From ZC4RG30 sp049841155 (GTDB lineage: Bacteria; Pseudomonadota; Gammaproteobacteria; Steroidobacterales; Steroidobacteraceae): 64,000 nt of DNA. Below are positions 1 to 8,574 of this stretch, one piece after another. The stretch is taken from positions 744,001-808,000 of the forward strand of contig JASGHI010000004.1 in NCBI GenBank assembly GCA_049841155.1. The letters are read 5' to 3'. The notes beneath the pieces are model-generated. The model saw only the letters and a program-made list of their open reading frames with translations, was not told where the DNA came from and did no database searches. The position numbers and the translations under genes are program-made. The first letter of the stretch is position 1, and each line of letters opens with the position of its first letter.

Positions 1-1
1 C

Positions 2-1972
2 ACGGACTTGCAGAGGACTCCGGTGGCCGTAAGCGTGGTGGATGCGGATTATCTGCGCAGGTCCGGGGTCGGGGATTTCCGCAACGTGCTGCAGGACGTG
101 CCTTCCGTGGCCGTCCAGCCCATGACACACAGCAAGAATGCCCCGGCGGTTGCCATCCGCGGTGTCGGCGTGGATGGCGCGAACAAGCAGCTGTCGACGG
201 CGATCTATGAGGATGGCGTCGTACTGAACAACCAGAGCGGCATGTTCTACGACCTGGCGCGAGTCGAAGTGCTGCGCGGCCCACAGGGCACCCTGTACGG
301 TGGCACCGCTCTGGGTGGCGCGATCAATGTCATCAGCAATGATCCGACGAGGGAGTTTGGCGGGTCTGCGCTGCTGGAACTCGCCAACGACGGCCTGTGG
401 CACACCACCGGCGTCCTGAACGTGCCCATGGGCGAGTCGTGGGCGGTGCGCGCTGCCTTCAATCAGTACCGCCGCGGATCCTCCGCCGATTCCAATGTGG
501 TCGTCGACAACTACGTCAATGCCCGCATCAAGGCGCTGTACTCGCCAAATGACCGGTTCTCGTTGCTGCTGGGAATCAACTACAACGACAAGGGCGGGTT
601 TACCGAGGATGAGGCATATGTGGACTCCTCAGGCAGACTCACCAATCGGCTCGCCAACAATCTGGGCGGCCTCGGGCGTGAGCGGATATTCAAGTACTAC
701 GCCAATCTGAAGTACGACTTCGGATTCGCGGAGCTCAACTATCTGGCTGCATTCCAGCGGGATGTCAACGATACCAACTGGCTCGGCACCGACTCTCCCG
801 TTCAGGGCCAGTACCGCACTCGCTGGCCCTACTACGACACGGACAGTCATGAATTGCGGCTGGTGGGTGCCGTGGGAGGAAGGCTTACCTGGGTGGCGGG
901 CCTGTACTACATGCGCAGGGCTTTCCTCAGGACAGAGTCCTATGGAGGAGACCCGCGGATGGACCTGGAGGACTTCCAGACAATTGTGAACCATCGCATC
1001 GCGACATTGGGCGTGTACGGGCAGGCAACCTACTCGCTCACGGACTCCACGCGCCTGACGCTCGGCGCGCGGCAGAGCGGCGATGACGTGTTCCAGACGA
1101 CCAGCAATCTCAACATTCCGAACCCGGCGAGGAACCGGTTCGCGCTCTACGACAAGAGCACGCAGAACTTCACCTACCTGGTGCGCGCCGAACATGATCT
1201 GACAGCAGACAGCCTGCTGTACGGCTCGGTTTCCACCGCCTACCGTCCGGGCGGACTCGGCATCATCGGTACGGCCTACAAGCCCGAGACATTGACGGCC
1301 TATCAGCTGGGTTCCAAGAACCGGCTCACGTCCTGGTTGCAGGCTGACGTCAACGCCTTCTACTACGACTATCCGTCGATGCAGGTGCCGCTGCAGGTGT
1401 GTTCGGACTATCCGAGTTGCGCTGTGGTGAACGTCGTGGGCGCCATGACCGTTTCAATGCCGACCCAGTACTACGGAGCTGAACTCGAGTTGCGGGCGCG
1501 CCTGACGCCGAACGATCAGCTGTCTCTCACGCCGGCGTACCTGCATGCGCGGTTCACTTCGGATGTCTCTCTCGAGAATCCGGAGCTGGGATCCGTCGGA
1601 ACGTTGCCGACCAAAGGCGGTACTCCACCGCATGCCCCGACCTGGACCATTGCCGCCTCGTATGTCCATACATTCCACCTCGGCAGCGGCGGGTCCATTG
1701 ATCTGGGCACAGACGCCCACTATGAAACCCAGCAGTACGTTGCCTTCGATACCAGCCCCTACCTGGATACGCCGGCGAAGAAGTTCCTGACGCAGCGGGG
1801 CTATACCATTGCCAACGCGCACTTGAGTTATGCACCGGCAAACGACCGCTATTCGATAACTGCCTATATTCACAACGCCACCGATGTGAAATACAGGACG
1901 TCGCAGGGAGATGTGGCGGTTCCGTACAACGAAGCGCGCACCTACGGCCTGGTTCTCTCAGCCAACTTCTGA
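2..1972 (+). CDS. TonB-dependent receptor, 5'-truncated by the window edge
   Basis: Outer-membrane beta-barrel receptor that would import a large or scarce ligand using TonB energy. The reading frame is open from base 2, so the signal peptide and TonB box lie upstream of the window. The first visible residues (TDLQRTPVAVSVVDADYL) are the start of the plug domain. They are followed by the plug motifs RVEVLRGPQGTLYG and GGAINVISNDP at about residues 85-112. The rest is a barrel rich in alternating aromatic and polar residues, with a late LxxGxxNxLT-like segment and a C-terminal phenylalanine (LSANF), the usual signal for barrel assembly. It is the first visible gene of a tight plus-strand group; the next gene starts 8 bp after its stop. 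The substrate cannot be read from the sequence. Receptors with this plug type in sphingomonads and Steroidobacteraceae are often assigned to steroids, aromatics or plant compounds, but that is only context. Confidence 0.93.
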   Translation, partial: TDLQRTPVAVSVVDADYLRRSGVGDFRNVLQDVPSVAVQPMTHSKNAPAVAIRGVGVDGANKQLSTAIYEDGVVLNNQSGMFYDLARVEVLRGPQGTLYGGTALGGAINVISNDPTREFGGSALLELANDGLWHTTGVLNVPMGESWAVRAAFNQYRRGSSADSNVVVDNYVNARIKALYSPNDRFSLLLGINYNDKGGFTEDEAYVDSSGRLTNRLANNLGGLGRERIFKYYANLKYDFGFAELNYLAAFQRDVNDTNWLGTDSPVQGQYRTRWPYYDTDSHELRLVGAVGGRLTWVAGLYYMRRAFLRTESYGGDPRMDLEDFQTIVNHRIATLGVYGQATYSLTDSTRLTLGARQSGDDVFQTTSNLNIPNPARNRFALYDKSTQNFTYLVRAEHDLTADSLLYGSVSTAYRPGGLGIIGTAYKPETLTAYQLGSKNRLTSWLQADVNAFYYDYPSMQVPLQVCSDYPSCAVVNVVGAMTVSMPTQYYGAELELRARLTPNDQLSLTPAYLHARFTSDVSLENPELGSVGTLPTKGGTPPHAPTWTIAASYVHTFHLGSGGSIDLGTDAHYETQQYVAFDTSPYLDTPAKKFLTQRGYTIANAHLSYAPANDRYSITAYIHNATDVKYRTSQGDVAVPYNEARTYGLVLSANF

Positions 1973-1980
1973 CGCAGATC

Positions 1981-2796
1981 ATGAAACTCCATTCCTGCAT
2001 TCGCGCGGCAACGGTGCGATTGATCGCGATCCCGCTGGTCTCCGGGCTGATCATCGGAGGCGCACCGGGAGTGGTGAGCGCCGCAAGGCCGGATTTCTCC
2101 GGGGACTACATGGGAGCGCAGGGTCTGCTCGGCGAGGAAGCTCCCGGCGGGGAGTTCGGCAATACGCCTGACGTGGAAAACATGATAACGGAGGCATTGA
2201 GGCCCTGGGCCCGATTGCGCATGGATGACACGGATGTGGCCATCGATGACGGCGCGGCCGTGTGCGAGTTTGCGGGCCCCTTTCGCCATACGAATACGTA
2301 TCCGTTCACGCTGCTCCAGACGGAAGAGGCCGTCTATATCGTGCCGAGCTATCTGTCCGTGGTGGGGATCATCAAGATCCACATGACGGACAAGCACCCG
2401 GATTCCTCCTCGACGCGCTGGTCAGGGCAATCCATCGGACATTGGGAGGGGGATACGCTGGTCGTGGATACCACCGGGTGGAATGACAAGACATGGCTGG
2501 GCTCCGGGGCGCAGCCGCACACTCAGGAGCTGCATGTCATCCGCCGGATACGTCAGGTTGCCAACGGGTCGTTGCTGGAGATCCAGACAACGGTTTCTGA
2601 CCGGAAGGCTCTGAAACATCCTTACACGTACTACCGCTACTTCAAGAAGTCGGATCGCGAGTTCGAGGATCTGGCGTCGGAGCTGCTCTGCAACGGTGAT
2701 GAGGGCCAGCCCGAGATCTGGTGGAAGCAGCGCCAGGAATCAATAGAGATCGAGAATGCGCGCATTCAGGAATATCTCTCGCAGCAGAAGAAGTGA
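1981..2796 (+). CDS. Secreted protein of unknown function ('GDTLVVDT' family), paralog A
   Basis: A 271-residue protein with an export signal (KLHSCIRAATVRLIAIPLVS, cleavage near VVSAA-RPDF at about 35). The conserved core is SIGHWEGDTLVVDTTGWND (about 150-168), followed by TWLGSG, HTQELHVIRRI and PYTYYRYFKK. I recognise this core from uncharacterised secreted proteins that are abundant in Acidobacteria, sphingomonads and Steroidobacteraceae and often sit beside TonB-dependent receptors; no biochemical activity is known to me. It starts 8 bp after the receptor stop and lies 10 bp before a clearly homologous gene, so it is probably co-transcribed. The C-terminal 25 residues are a charged helix (IEIENARIQEYLSQQKK). 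There is no lipobox, so it is likely periplasmic or secreted. Function unknown. Confidence 0.8.
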   Translation: MKLHSCIRAATVRLIAIPLVSGLIIGGAPGVVSAARPDFSGDYMGAQGLLGEEAPGGEFGNTPDVENMITEALRPWARLRMDDTDVAIDDGAAVCEFAGPFRHTNTYPFTLLQTEEAVYIVPSYLSVVGIIKIHMTDKHPDSSSTRWSGQSIGHWEGDTLVVDTTGWNDKTWLGSGAQPHTQELHVIRRIRQVANGSLLEIQTTVSDRKALKHPYTYYRYFKKSDREFEDLASELLCNGDEGQPEIWWKQRQESIEIENARIQEYLSQQKK

Positions 2797-2806
2797 GGTC
2801 GTGTTC

Positions 2807-3526
2807 ATGAGGCGGGATTGCATGGATATGTTCGGGTATGGCCGGCGCTCGTTCTGGAGCGGCGTGGCACTCATGGCAATCGGCCTGCAGGTCTCGGCTG
2901 CGGCAGCCGCCGTGCCGGAGCAGGGGGCGTGGTTGAGTGGCATCTACCGCGCCGTTCCCGAGCAGGGCCCATCAAGCAGCGGGTTGCGCGCCCGTGGATC
3001 GCCAGAAGATGTCGATGTCGTTGCGGATTTCCGCAAGACCGATGCGCAGGAACATGACCCGCTCAACGAGTGCATGCCAATAGGTCCTTTCAGGATGATG
3101 GCCCGCCCAGACATAAGGATGGAGTTTGTGCGGCAGAAGGGCCGGCTGATGATGCTGTTTGAGGAGCTGGCACTGGGACACATGCGTGTGGTGCATTTCG
3201 ATCGTCCGCATCGCACCGGTGCTGTTCCAACCTGGCAGGGCGATACGGTTGGCAGGTGGGATCGGGACGTTCTGACATTGGAAACCGCCAACTTCAATGA
3301 CCGGACATGGCTGAATAGCGCCGGGATGCGGCACAGCGACGCGCTGCGCCTGGTTGAGACCCTGCGCCCGCTGAAGGGCGGGGATGTCATTGAATACACG
3401 ATGCAGGCCACGGATCCGAAGGCCATGCAGCGTCCGTATGTCTATACGCGCTACTTCTTCAAGGACAATCCCGAATTCCGTGACGTTGCATGCGTGCAGA
3501 GATATGCCGCGGCCGGGTCGCAATGA
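2807..3526 (+). CDS. Secreted protein of unknown function ('GDTL' family), paralog B
   Basis: A paralog of the preceding gene. It shares the pattern TWQGDTVGRWDRDVLTLET, then FNDRTWLNSAGMRHSDAL, DPKAMQRPYVYTRYFFK and NPEFRDVACVQRY in the same order and spacing. I chose the ATG at 2807, which has an AGTGAGG ribosome-binding site upstream and lies 10 bp past the previous stop; an upstream in-frame ATG at 2756 would overlap the previous gene. The N-terminus carries an export signal with a possible twin-arginine pair (YGRRSFWSG) and a run of alanines ending at SAAAAA-VPEQG. Several residues of the core glycine/aspartate motif have drifted relative to paralog A (GHWEGDTL becomes GRWDRDVL), so the two copies may have different roles. 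Function unknown; periplasmic or secreted location inferred. Confidence 0.75.
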   Translation: MRRDCMDMFGYGRRSFWSGVALMAIGLQVSAAAAAVPEQGAWLSGIYRAVPEQGPSSSGLRARGSPEDVDVVADFRKTDAQEHDPLNECMPIGPFRMMARPDIRMEFVRQKGRLMMLFEELALGHMRVVHFDRPHRTGAVPTWQGDTVGRWDRDVLTLETANFNDRTWLNSAGMRHSDALRLVETLRPLKGGDVIEYTMQATDPKAMQRPYVYTRYFFKDNPEFRDVACVQRYAAAGSQ

Positions 3527-3579
3527 AAGCCACATGTGAAGAGCGCGTCCGCCATCTATCACAGTCGAGGATTTTTCCC

Positions 3580-4053
3580 ATGAAACACTTCGCAATGTCG
3601 TCCTGGATAGTCCGTGGATTGATCGCAGGGATGGTGGTGGCGGGTTTCATCCCCGACTCCGTCGCGCACCATTCGGCCGCGATGTATGACAGCACCAAGA
3701 CCCTGGAGCTCGACGGTGTTCTGACCAAGGCCAGGGTGGGAAATCCGCATTCATTGTTCTGGGTCGAGGTGCCAAAACAAGGAGGAGGCGTTGACGAGTG
3801 GATGCTCGAAGCCGGGAGTCCCGCGCTATTGGGACGCTGGGCGGGCATCAGCGATTACAAGGAGCTGGTCAAGATGTTTGCAACCGGCCAGAAGGTGTCT
3901 GCAAAGATTCATCCCGTGCGCAATGGCCGCAAGTCAGGGGCCTTGTTGAGCATCGCTCTGGAGAACGGCCAGGTGCTTGGCGGCCCGGGAGATTGCCAGG
4001 ATTTTCCGGATCTCTGCCGCGCAGAGGCGAAGTCCGCGTCTCCAGCCCGGTGA
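3580..4053 (+). CDS. Secreted HHS-motif protein, DUF6152-like
   Basis: 157 residues from the ATG at 3580, preceded by GAGG with 9-bp spacing; the longer frame to 3490 would run into the previous gene. The signal peptide ends near DSVA, immediately followed by the HHSAAMYD motif that is diagnostic of the DUF6152-like family. Further conserved features are the strand motif NPHSLFWVEV, GxxDEWMLEAGSP and KVSAKIHPVRNGRKSGAL. The fold is probably a small OB- or beta-barrel-like periplasmic domain (inference). Members of this family commonly cluster with TonB-dependent receptors and the GDTL proteins found upstream here. The adjacent His pair at the mature N-terminus could bind a metal, but this is untested. 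Two Cys near the end (GDCQDFPDLC) could form a disulfide. Confidence 0.78.
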   Translation: MKHFAMSSWIVRGLIAGMVVAGFIPDSVAHHSAAMYDSTKTLELDGVLTKARVGNPHSLFWVEVPKQGGGVDEWMLEAGSPALLGRWAGISDYKELVKMFATGQKVSAKIHPVRNGRKSGALLSIALENGQVLGGPGDCQDFPDLCRAEAKSASPAR

Positions 4054-4087
4054 TGCCGCCGGCCCGCGGCGGCGCATAATCGCCCCG

Positions 4088-4966
4088 GTGAGAGCCGCGC
4101 GCGGTCTGATCGCATTTCCTGCATTCCTGCTGTGGGGCGGCCTGCTCATGGCCGCGCTGGTGCTGGCCTGGCTGTGGGCGCACGGCAAGTATCGCCAGCG
4201 CATGGCGGAAGCCGAAGCCGTGTGGGCGAAGATTGCGGCGCGCACGGCGCCTGCTGCCACAGTATTCACGCCGGAACTGGTGGCTGGTCTGCCGGAGATC
4301 GCGCAGCGCTATTTTCTGCACGCCATCGCACCGGGCACGCCGCTGTCCACCCTGGTCGAGATCCGGATGCAAGGCCGCTTCCGGCTCGGCGGCCAGGACA
4401 AGTTCCGCGAGTTCACCCTGCATGCGCGCCAGATTCTCGCGCCGCCGGATGCCTTCGTCTGGCTGCCGGTGATGCGCAGCGGTCCGCTGGTCGTCACGGG
4501 ATCGGACGGGCTCATCGATGGCAAGGCCTGGACGCGGTTCTGGCTGCTGGGCAGCATCCCGCTGGTACAGACTGCCGGAACCGAGGATCTGCGGCGGGCC
4601 GCGCTGGCGCGGCCGGTACTGGAGGCGATCTGGGTGCCTGCAAGTCTGCTGCCGCAGAATGGGGCGCGCTGGGAACAGGCCGGGCCGGATGAAGCGCGAA
4701 TCGTCTGCAACGCAGATGGTGTGCCGGTCGAACTGCAGATGGCGCTGGCTCCCGATGGACGGGTGCTGTCCGTGTCCACACTGCGTTGGAGCGACGCCAA
4801 CCCCGGGCAGGTATTCCGTTTCCAGCCCTTTGGCGGCAGGCTGCAGGAGGAGGCGGTGTTCGGCGGCTTCACCATTCCAAGCGTGGTCGAGGTTGGCAAC
4901 CAGTTCGGGACGCCTGGTTACTTTCCTTTCTTTCTCGCGACGATCACCGCTGCCAGCTATCGCTGA
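4088..4966 (+). CDS. Membrane-anchored DUF6544-like protein
   Basis: 292 residues from GTG 4088. One N-terminal membrane helix (about residues 8-30) is followed by an alpha/beta domain with the family pattern: LPEIAQRYFLHAIAPGTPL, a long region ending PPDAFVWLPVM, DGLIDGKAW, and RPVLEAIWVPASLLPQNGARWE. Proteins of this DUF6544-like type have no established function; the fold resembles lipid- or cofactor-carrying periplasmic domains only speculatively. A longer in-frame start at 3977 would overlap the previous gene by 77 bp and its leader looks non-coding, so I rejected it. A CATAAT hexamer at 4075-4080, 7 nt before the GTG, suggests its own leaderless promoter. The 3' end overlaps the convergent DyP gene by 10 bp. 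Confidence 0.72.
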   Translation: MRAARGLIAFPAFLLWGGLLMAALVLAWLWAHGKYRQRMAEAEAVWAKIAARTAPAATVFTPELVAGLPEIAQRYFLHAIAPGTPLSTLVEIRMQGRFRLGGQDKFREFTLHARQILAPPDAFVWLPVMRSGPLVVTGSDGLIDGKAWTRFWLLGSIPLVQTAGTEDLRRAALARPVLEAIWVPASLLPQNGARWEQAGPDEARIVCNADGVPVELQMALAPDGRVLSVSTLRWSDANPGQVFRFQPFGGRLQEEAVFGGFTIPSVVEVGNQFGTPGYFPFFLATITAASYR

Positions 4967-5922
4967 GAGTCGTCCTGCGGCGCCTGGAAATCGTCCAGGA
5001 ATGAGGCGGTGGGTACGAAGAACAGGCAGCCGGTGACTGCGCGGCTCACGTCGAGCAGGCGGTCGTAATTGCCTTCGGGCACGCCGATGAACATGTTGCG
5101 CAGCATCTTCTCGATGGTGGCCGGAGAGCGCGCGTAGCCGATGAAGTAGGTGCCGTATTCATCGCCCTCGATGTGTCCAAAGGGCATGTTGTCGCGCAGG
5201 ATCTTCACCTCGCGGCCGTCTTCCTCGATGGTGGTCAGCACGTTGTGCGCATAGCTGGGCTTGGCCGCATCTTCGAGTTCCATGTCGTCCAGCTTTCTGC
5301 GGCCGATGATCTTCTCCTGCATCTCGACCGGCATCGCGTTCCACCTGGCCAGATCGTGCAGGTATTTCTGCACGATCACGTAGCTGCAGCCGGCATGTGC
5401 CGGGTCTTCGTCGCCCACCAGCACCGATTGCTCGGCTTCCAGGCCATTGGGGTTCTCGGTGCCGTCGACGAAACCCAGCAGGTCGCGTGCATCGAAGTAG
5501 CGGAAGCCGTGCACTTCGTCGGCCACTTCGACGGCGTTGCCCAGCCGCGCGCGTATCTGCCGCGCCAGTTCGAAGCACAGGTCCATGTGGTCGGCGCGGA
5601 TGTGCAGCAGCAGGTCGCCCGGCGTTGAAACGGCGTGGCGCGCGCCGGAGTGGATTTCCTCGAAGGGATGCAGTCCAGGCGGCCGCGGCAGGCCGGTGAG
5701 CCGGTGCCAGGCGTCGGCGCCGATGCCCAGCACGCAGCGTACGCTGCGGCCGGCATCGCGGAAGCACACCGAACGCATGAAGGCGGACAGGTCAGGCAGA
5801 AATGCCCGAACGGCATCGATGCTGGCGCGGTCCGCTTTCACGGTCAGCACCAGGAAGATCGCGGCGCGCGTGAGCGGCGTGGCGACGGGCTGCGGGACGG
5901 GGGCTTCTGGTGACGTACTCAT
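4957..5922 (-). CDS. Dye-decolorizing (DyP-type) heme peroxidase
   Basis: A 321-residue heme peroxidase that would use hydrogen peroxide to oxidise bulky substrates. The diagnostic GFVDGTENP motif is at 150-158, with D153 the expected acid-base residue. H226 in KPSYAHNVLT is the likely proximal heme ligand, and R243 in ILRDNMPFG the distal arginine. The length and the motif YGTYFIGYARSP match the YfeX-like (cytoplasmic) class. There is no signal peptide or Tat motif. It is the last gene of a minus-strand series with msrB, the DipZ-like gene and msrA, 72 bp after msrA, which suggests a shared role in oxidant defence. The natural substrate is unknown. It ends 10 bp inside the convergent DUF6544-like gene. 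Confidence 0.9.
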   Translation of the reverse strand: MSTSPEAPVPQPVATPLTRAAIFLVLTVKADRASIDAVRAFLPDLSAFMRSVCFRDAGRSVRCVLGIGADAWHRLTGLPRPPGLHPFEEIHSGARHAVSTPGDLLLHIRADHMDLCFELARQIRARLGNAVEVADEVHGFRYFDARDLLGFVDGTENPNGLEAEQSVLVGDEDPAHAGCSYVIVQKYLHDLARWNAMPVEMQEKIIGRRKLDDMELEDAAKPSYAHNVLTTIEEDGREVKILRDNMPFGHIEGDEYGTYFIGYARSPATIEKMLRNMFIGVPEGNYDRLLDVSRAVTGCLFFVPTASFLDDFQAPQDDSQR

Positions 5923-5994
5923 CCGTTCATGGCAAGAAAGCCGGAGCGGCAGTAGCCACCGGCAAAGCTCCCGGTTTCCGCAGAGGGCTGTGCC

Positions 5995-6693
5995 TCAGCG
6001 CTTCGCCGTGGCCGGAAAGATCAGCGCCGGCTCAGCCCGGTAATCGGCCGGAAAGAAGCGTTTCAGGCCTTCGATCTTCGGCAGGTCGTTGATGACGATG
6101 TAGAGATTGCGCGGATTGCGCACCAGGTAATCCTGGTGGTAGGCCTCGGCCGGATAGAACTGCTTGCCCGGTTCGATCTTCGTGACGATGGCGGCGGGGA
6201 AGATGCGCGCCCGGTTCAGCTGCGCGATGTAATCCTTCGCAATGCGGGCCTGTTCGTCGTCGAGCGGAAAGATCGCCGAGCGGTACTGGGTGCCGGTATC
6301 CGGACCCTGGCGATTGAGCTGCGTGGGATCGTGCGCCACCGAAAAGAACACCTGCAGGATGTGTGCGTAGCTGACCGCGCGCGGGTCGTAGGTGATGCGC
6401 ACCGATTCGGCGTGCCCGGTGCGGCCGGAGCTGACGGTTTCGTAGCTCGCGGTATTCGCTGTTCCGCCCGCATAGCCTGATTCGGCCCGGATGACACCCT
6501 TCAAGTGTTGGAAGACGCCCTGCACGCCCCAGAAACAGCCCCCGGCCAGTACTGCGGTGGCTTCGGTGGCGCTCGTCTGCGCCGCGGCCGTGCCCTCCCA
6601 AGCGGGGGCTTCGAGCATCCGTTCTGCGGCGACAGCCCAGGAGGCGGCAGTGATGCACAACGCGGCGCAGAAGAGTTTCAGTGTGGTTTTCAT
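5995..6693 (-). CDS. msrA: Peptide-methionine (S)-S-oxide reductase MsrA, exported
   Basis: A 232-residue protein with a clear Sec signal (KLFCAALCITAASWAVAA, cleavage near 23) and the MsrA active-site motif GGCFWGVQGVF, catalytic Cys53. Other family motifs are SGYAGG, TGHAESVRITYDP, SVAHDPTQLNRQGPDTGTQYRSAIF and the C-terminal YHQDYL. It reduces the S epimer of methionine sulfoxide in periplasmic proteins. Cys53 is the only cysteine left after signal removal, so it is a one-Cys MsrA that needs an external thiol donor. The adjacent DipZ-like protein, 21 bp upstream in the same operon, is the obvious candidate. It sits between that gene and the DyP peroxidase. Confidence 0.95.
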   Translation of the reverse strand: MKTTLKLFCAALCITAASWAVAAERMLEAPAWEGTAAAQTSATEATAVLAGGCFWGVQGVFQHLKGVIRAESGYAGGTANTASYETVSSGRTGHAESVRITYDPRAVSYAHILQVFFSVAHDPTQLNRQGPDTGTQYRSAIFPLDDEQARIAKDYIAQLNRARIFPAAIVTKIEPGKQFYPAEAYHQDYLVRNPRNLYIVINDLPKIEGLKRFFPADYRAEPALIFPATAKR

Positions 6694-6714
6694 GGCTGCT
6701 CCATCGAATGCGGT

Positions 6715-8562
6715 CTAGCCGAAAGTGAAAGCATAGGCCTGGGCACCGGCCCCGAGGAATTCGATCTGGAAACGGTGATCGGCCACCGGCCCGCTCTGCC
6801 GTATCAGCTGGTACAGCCGCTGGTTGTCGATGGTGCCGTAGCCGTCGGCGTCCACGTCCACGCCGGCATTCTTGCCGGGCGGCTTGCCGTCCAGCGTGAC
6901 GCGGAAGCGTATGTGCTGGCCGGCTTCGGACGGACCCAGCACCAGATGCAGGTCGCGGGCGTGGAAGACATAGACGATACGCGCGCCGGGCGCGGCAGTG
7001 GTGGCCGATTCCTCGCCCACAGTCCATTGCCCTGCAAGACCCCATTCATTGAGGCGCGGATCGCCATCGACGTAATTGCCCGCGCTGTCGTGTTTCATGC
7101 CGCCGGGCGAGACGAAGTTCTCGGCGCGCTTGTAGCCCACATAGGTTTCTGGCGAGAGGATGTTCGCCTCGTCGGGCGCTGCCGCGGCGCCGGTGGCGCG
7201 CACGTCGACCAGCGAGGAAGACGCTGCCGCGGCGCCGGCCTCGGCGAGCAGGCGCTGGATCATGCGTTCGGAGCCGTCGTAGTCACCCTCGCCGAAATGT
7301 GCATGGCGCAGTTTGCCGGTGGCGTCGATGAAGTAATGCGCGGGCCAGTAGTGGTTGTCGAAGGCGCGCCAGATGGCGTAGCTGTTGTCGAGCACCACCG
7401 GATAGTCGATCGACAGATCGCGGGTCGCACGGCGCACGTTGGCTTCCAGCCGCTCGAAGGCGAATTCGGGCGTGTGCACGCCGATCACCACCAGGCCGGC
7501 ATCGCGGTATTTCTGCGACCAGGCCTTCACGTAGGGCAGCGCGCGCAGGCAGTTGATGCAGGAGTAGGTCCAGAAGTCGATGAGCACGACCTTGCCCTTG
7601 AGTGCCTCCAGATGCAGCGGAGCGGAATTGATCCAGGGGCCGCCGCCTTCCAGCGAAGGCCGGGCATTGGCGGCCTCGGGCGGCAGCTCTGACGCGGCTG
7701 CGGCAGCTCCCTTGGCTCCGCCGTTCATCATCATCATGGAGTTGCCGGTCTTTTCCGACATCATCATCATGGAATTGGAATTGCCGGCGTTCTCCGTCAT
7801 GGCCGACATGGCATTGGGTGCGGCGGCGTGGCCGGAGCCGGTGCGGTCCAGCAGCGCCTGTTCGATCCGGTTTGTGGAAGCGGTGGACAGGCGCGCCAGC
7901 ACGCCGGTATCGAAGCCCAGAAGGATGGCAATGGCGGAGACCAGCACCAGCGCGCCGAGGGCCCGCCGCAGCCCCTCGGTTGCCGGCAGTGAGGATTTGA
8001 GCGCCGCGAATACGCGCCCGCCGGCCAGCAGCGCGATAGCCAATGCCGTGCCGGCGCCCAGCGCATAGGCCAGCAGCAGCAGCGAAGTCTGCGTGCTCGT
8101 GCCCTGCAATGCCGCGGTGCCGAATATCAGGCCAAGGATGGGGCCCGCGCAGGGCGCCCACAGCAGGCCCGTGGCAACGCCCAGGGCAAGGGAACTCCAC
8201 AGGCCGCGGCGATCTCCCGCTGCATCGCCATCGGCAGGTTGCGACAGGCGCGAGCCCAGCGCGACCAGCGGCCGGGCGATGCGGTCAGCGAAAGCAGGCC
8301 ACAGCAATGCCAGCCCGAACAGCGCCACCACTACCAGCGCCACGGCGCGCCCGATGCGGTTGGCGGTGACGGCCCATTCGCCGACCACTGCTGCAAGGCT
8401 GCCCACCACCACGAAGGCGGCGGCCATGCCAAGCAGCAGCGGCAGGCCATGCGTGGCGAAGCGGCGGTCGGCGCGCGCCAGCACGAATGGCAGCACCGGC
8501 AGGATGCACGGGCTGAGAATGGTCAGCACGCCGCCGAGATAAGCGACCAGCAACAGCGCCAT
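6715..8562 (-). CDS. DipZ-like CcdA-thioredoxin fusion (transmembrane thiol reductant carrier)
   Basis: A 615-residue fusion. Residues 1-215 are a six-helix CcdA/DsbD-beta-type membrane domain with the paired cysteines Cys19 (SPCILP) and Cys138 (WAPCAGP). Residues 300-430 are a TlpA-like thioredoxin domain with the active site SCINC (C335, C338). Residues 440-615 form a beta-rich domain like the C-terminal carbohydrate-binding-type domain of mycobacterial DipZ. It should move electrons from cytoplasmic thioredoxin to periplasmic partners. Its neighbours msrB (12 bp upstream) and msrA (21 bp downstream) both encode exported one-Cys enzymes, so they are the likely clients. Odd feature: the linker between the two domains (about 251-280, bases 7723-7812) carries two runs of four methionines with further Met residues; see findings. 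The start is MALLLVAYLGG at 8562. Confidence 0.92.
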   Translation of the reverse strand: MALLLVAYLGGVLTILSPCILPVLPFVLARADRRFATHGLPLLLGMAAAFVVVGSLAAVVGEWAVTANRIGRAVALVVVALFGLALLWPAFADRIARPLVALGSRLSQPADGDAAGDRRGLWSSLALGVATGLLWAPCAGPILGLIFGTAALQGTSTQTSLLLLAYALGAGTALAIALLAGGRVFAALKSSLPATEGLRRALGALVLVSAIAILLGFDTGVLARLSTASTNRIEQALLDRTGSGHAAAPNAMSAMTENAGNSNSMMMMSEKTGNSMMMMNGGAKGAAAAASELPPEAANARPSLEGGGPWINSAPLHLEALKGKVVLIDFWTYSCINCLRALPYVKAWSQKYRDAGLVVIGVHTPEFAFERLEANVRRATRDLSIDYPVVLDNSYAIWRAFDNHYWPAHYFIDATGKLRHAHFGEGDYDGSERMIQRLLAEAGAAAASSSLVDVRATGAAAAPDEANILSPETYVGYKRAENFVSPGGMKHDSAGNYVDGDPRLNEWGLAGQWTVGEESATTAAPGARIVYVFHARDLHLVLGPSEAGQHIRFRVTLDGKPPGKNAGVDVDADGYGTIDNQRLYQLIRQSGPVADHRFQIEFLGAGAQAYAFTFG

Positions 8563-8574
8563 GGCGGGTAGCGG

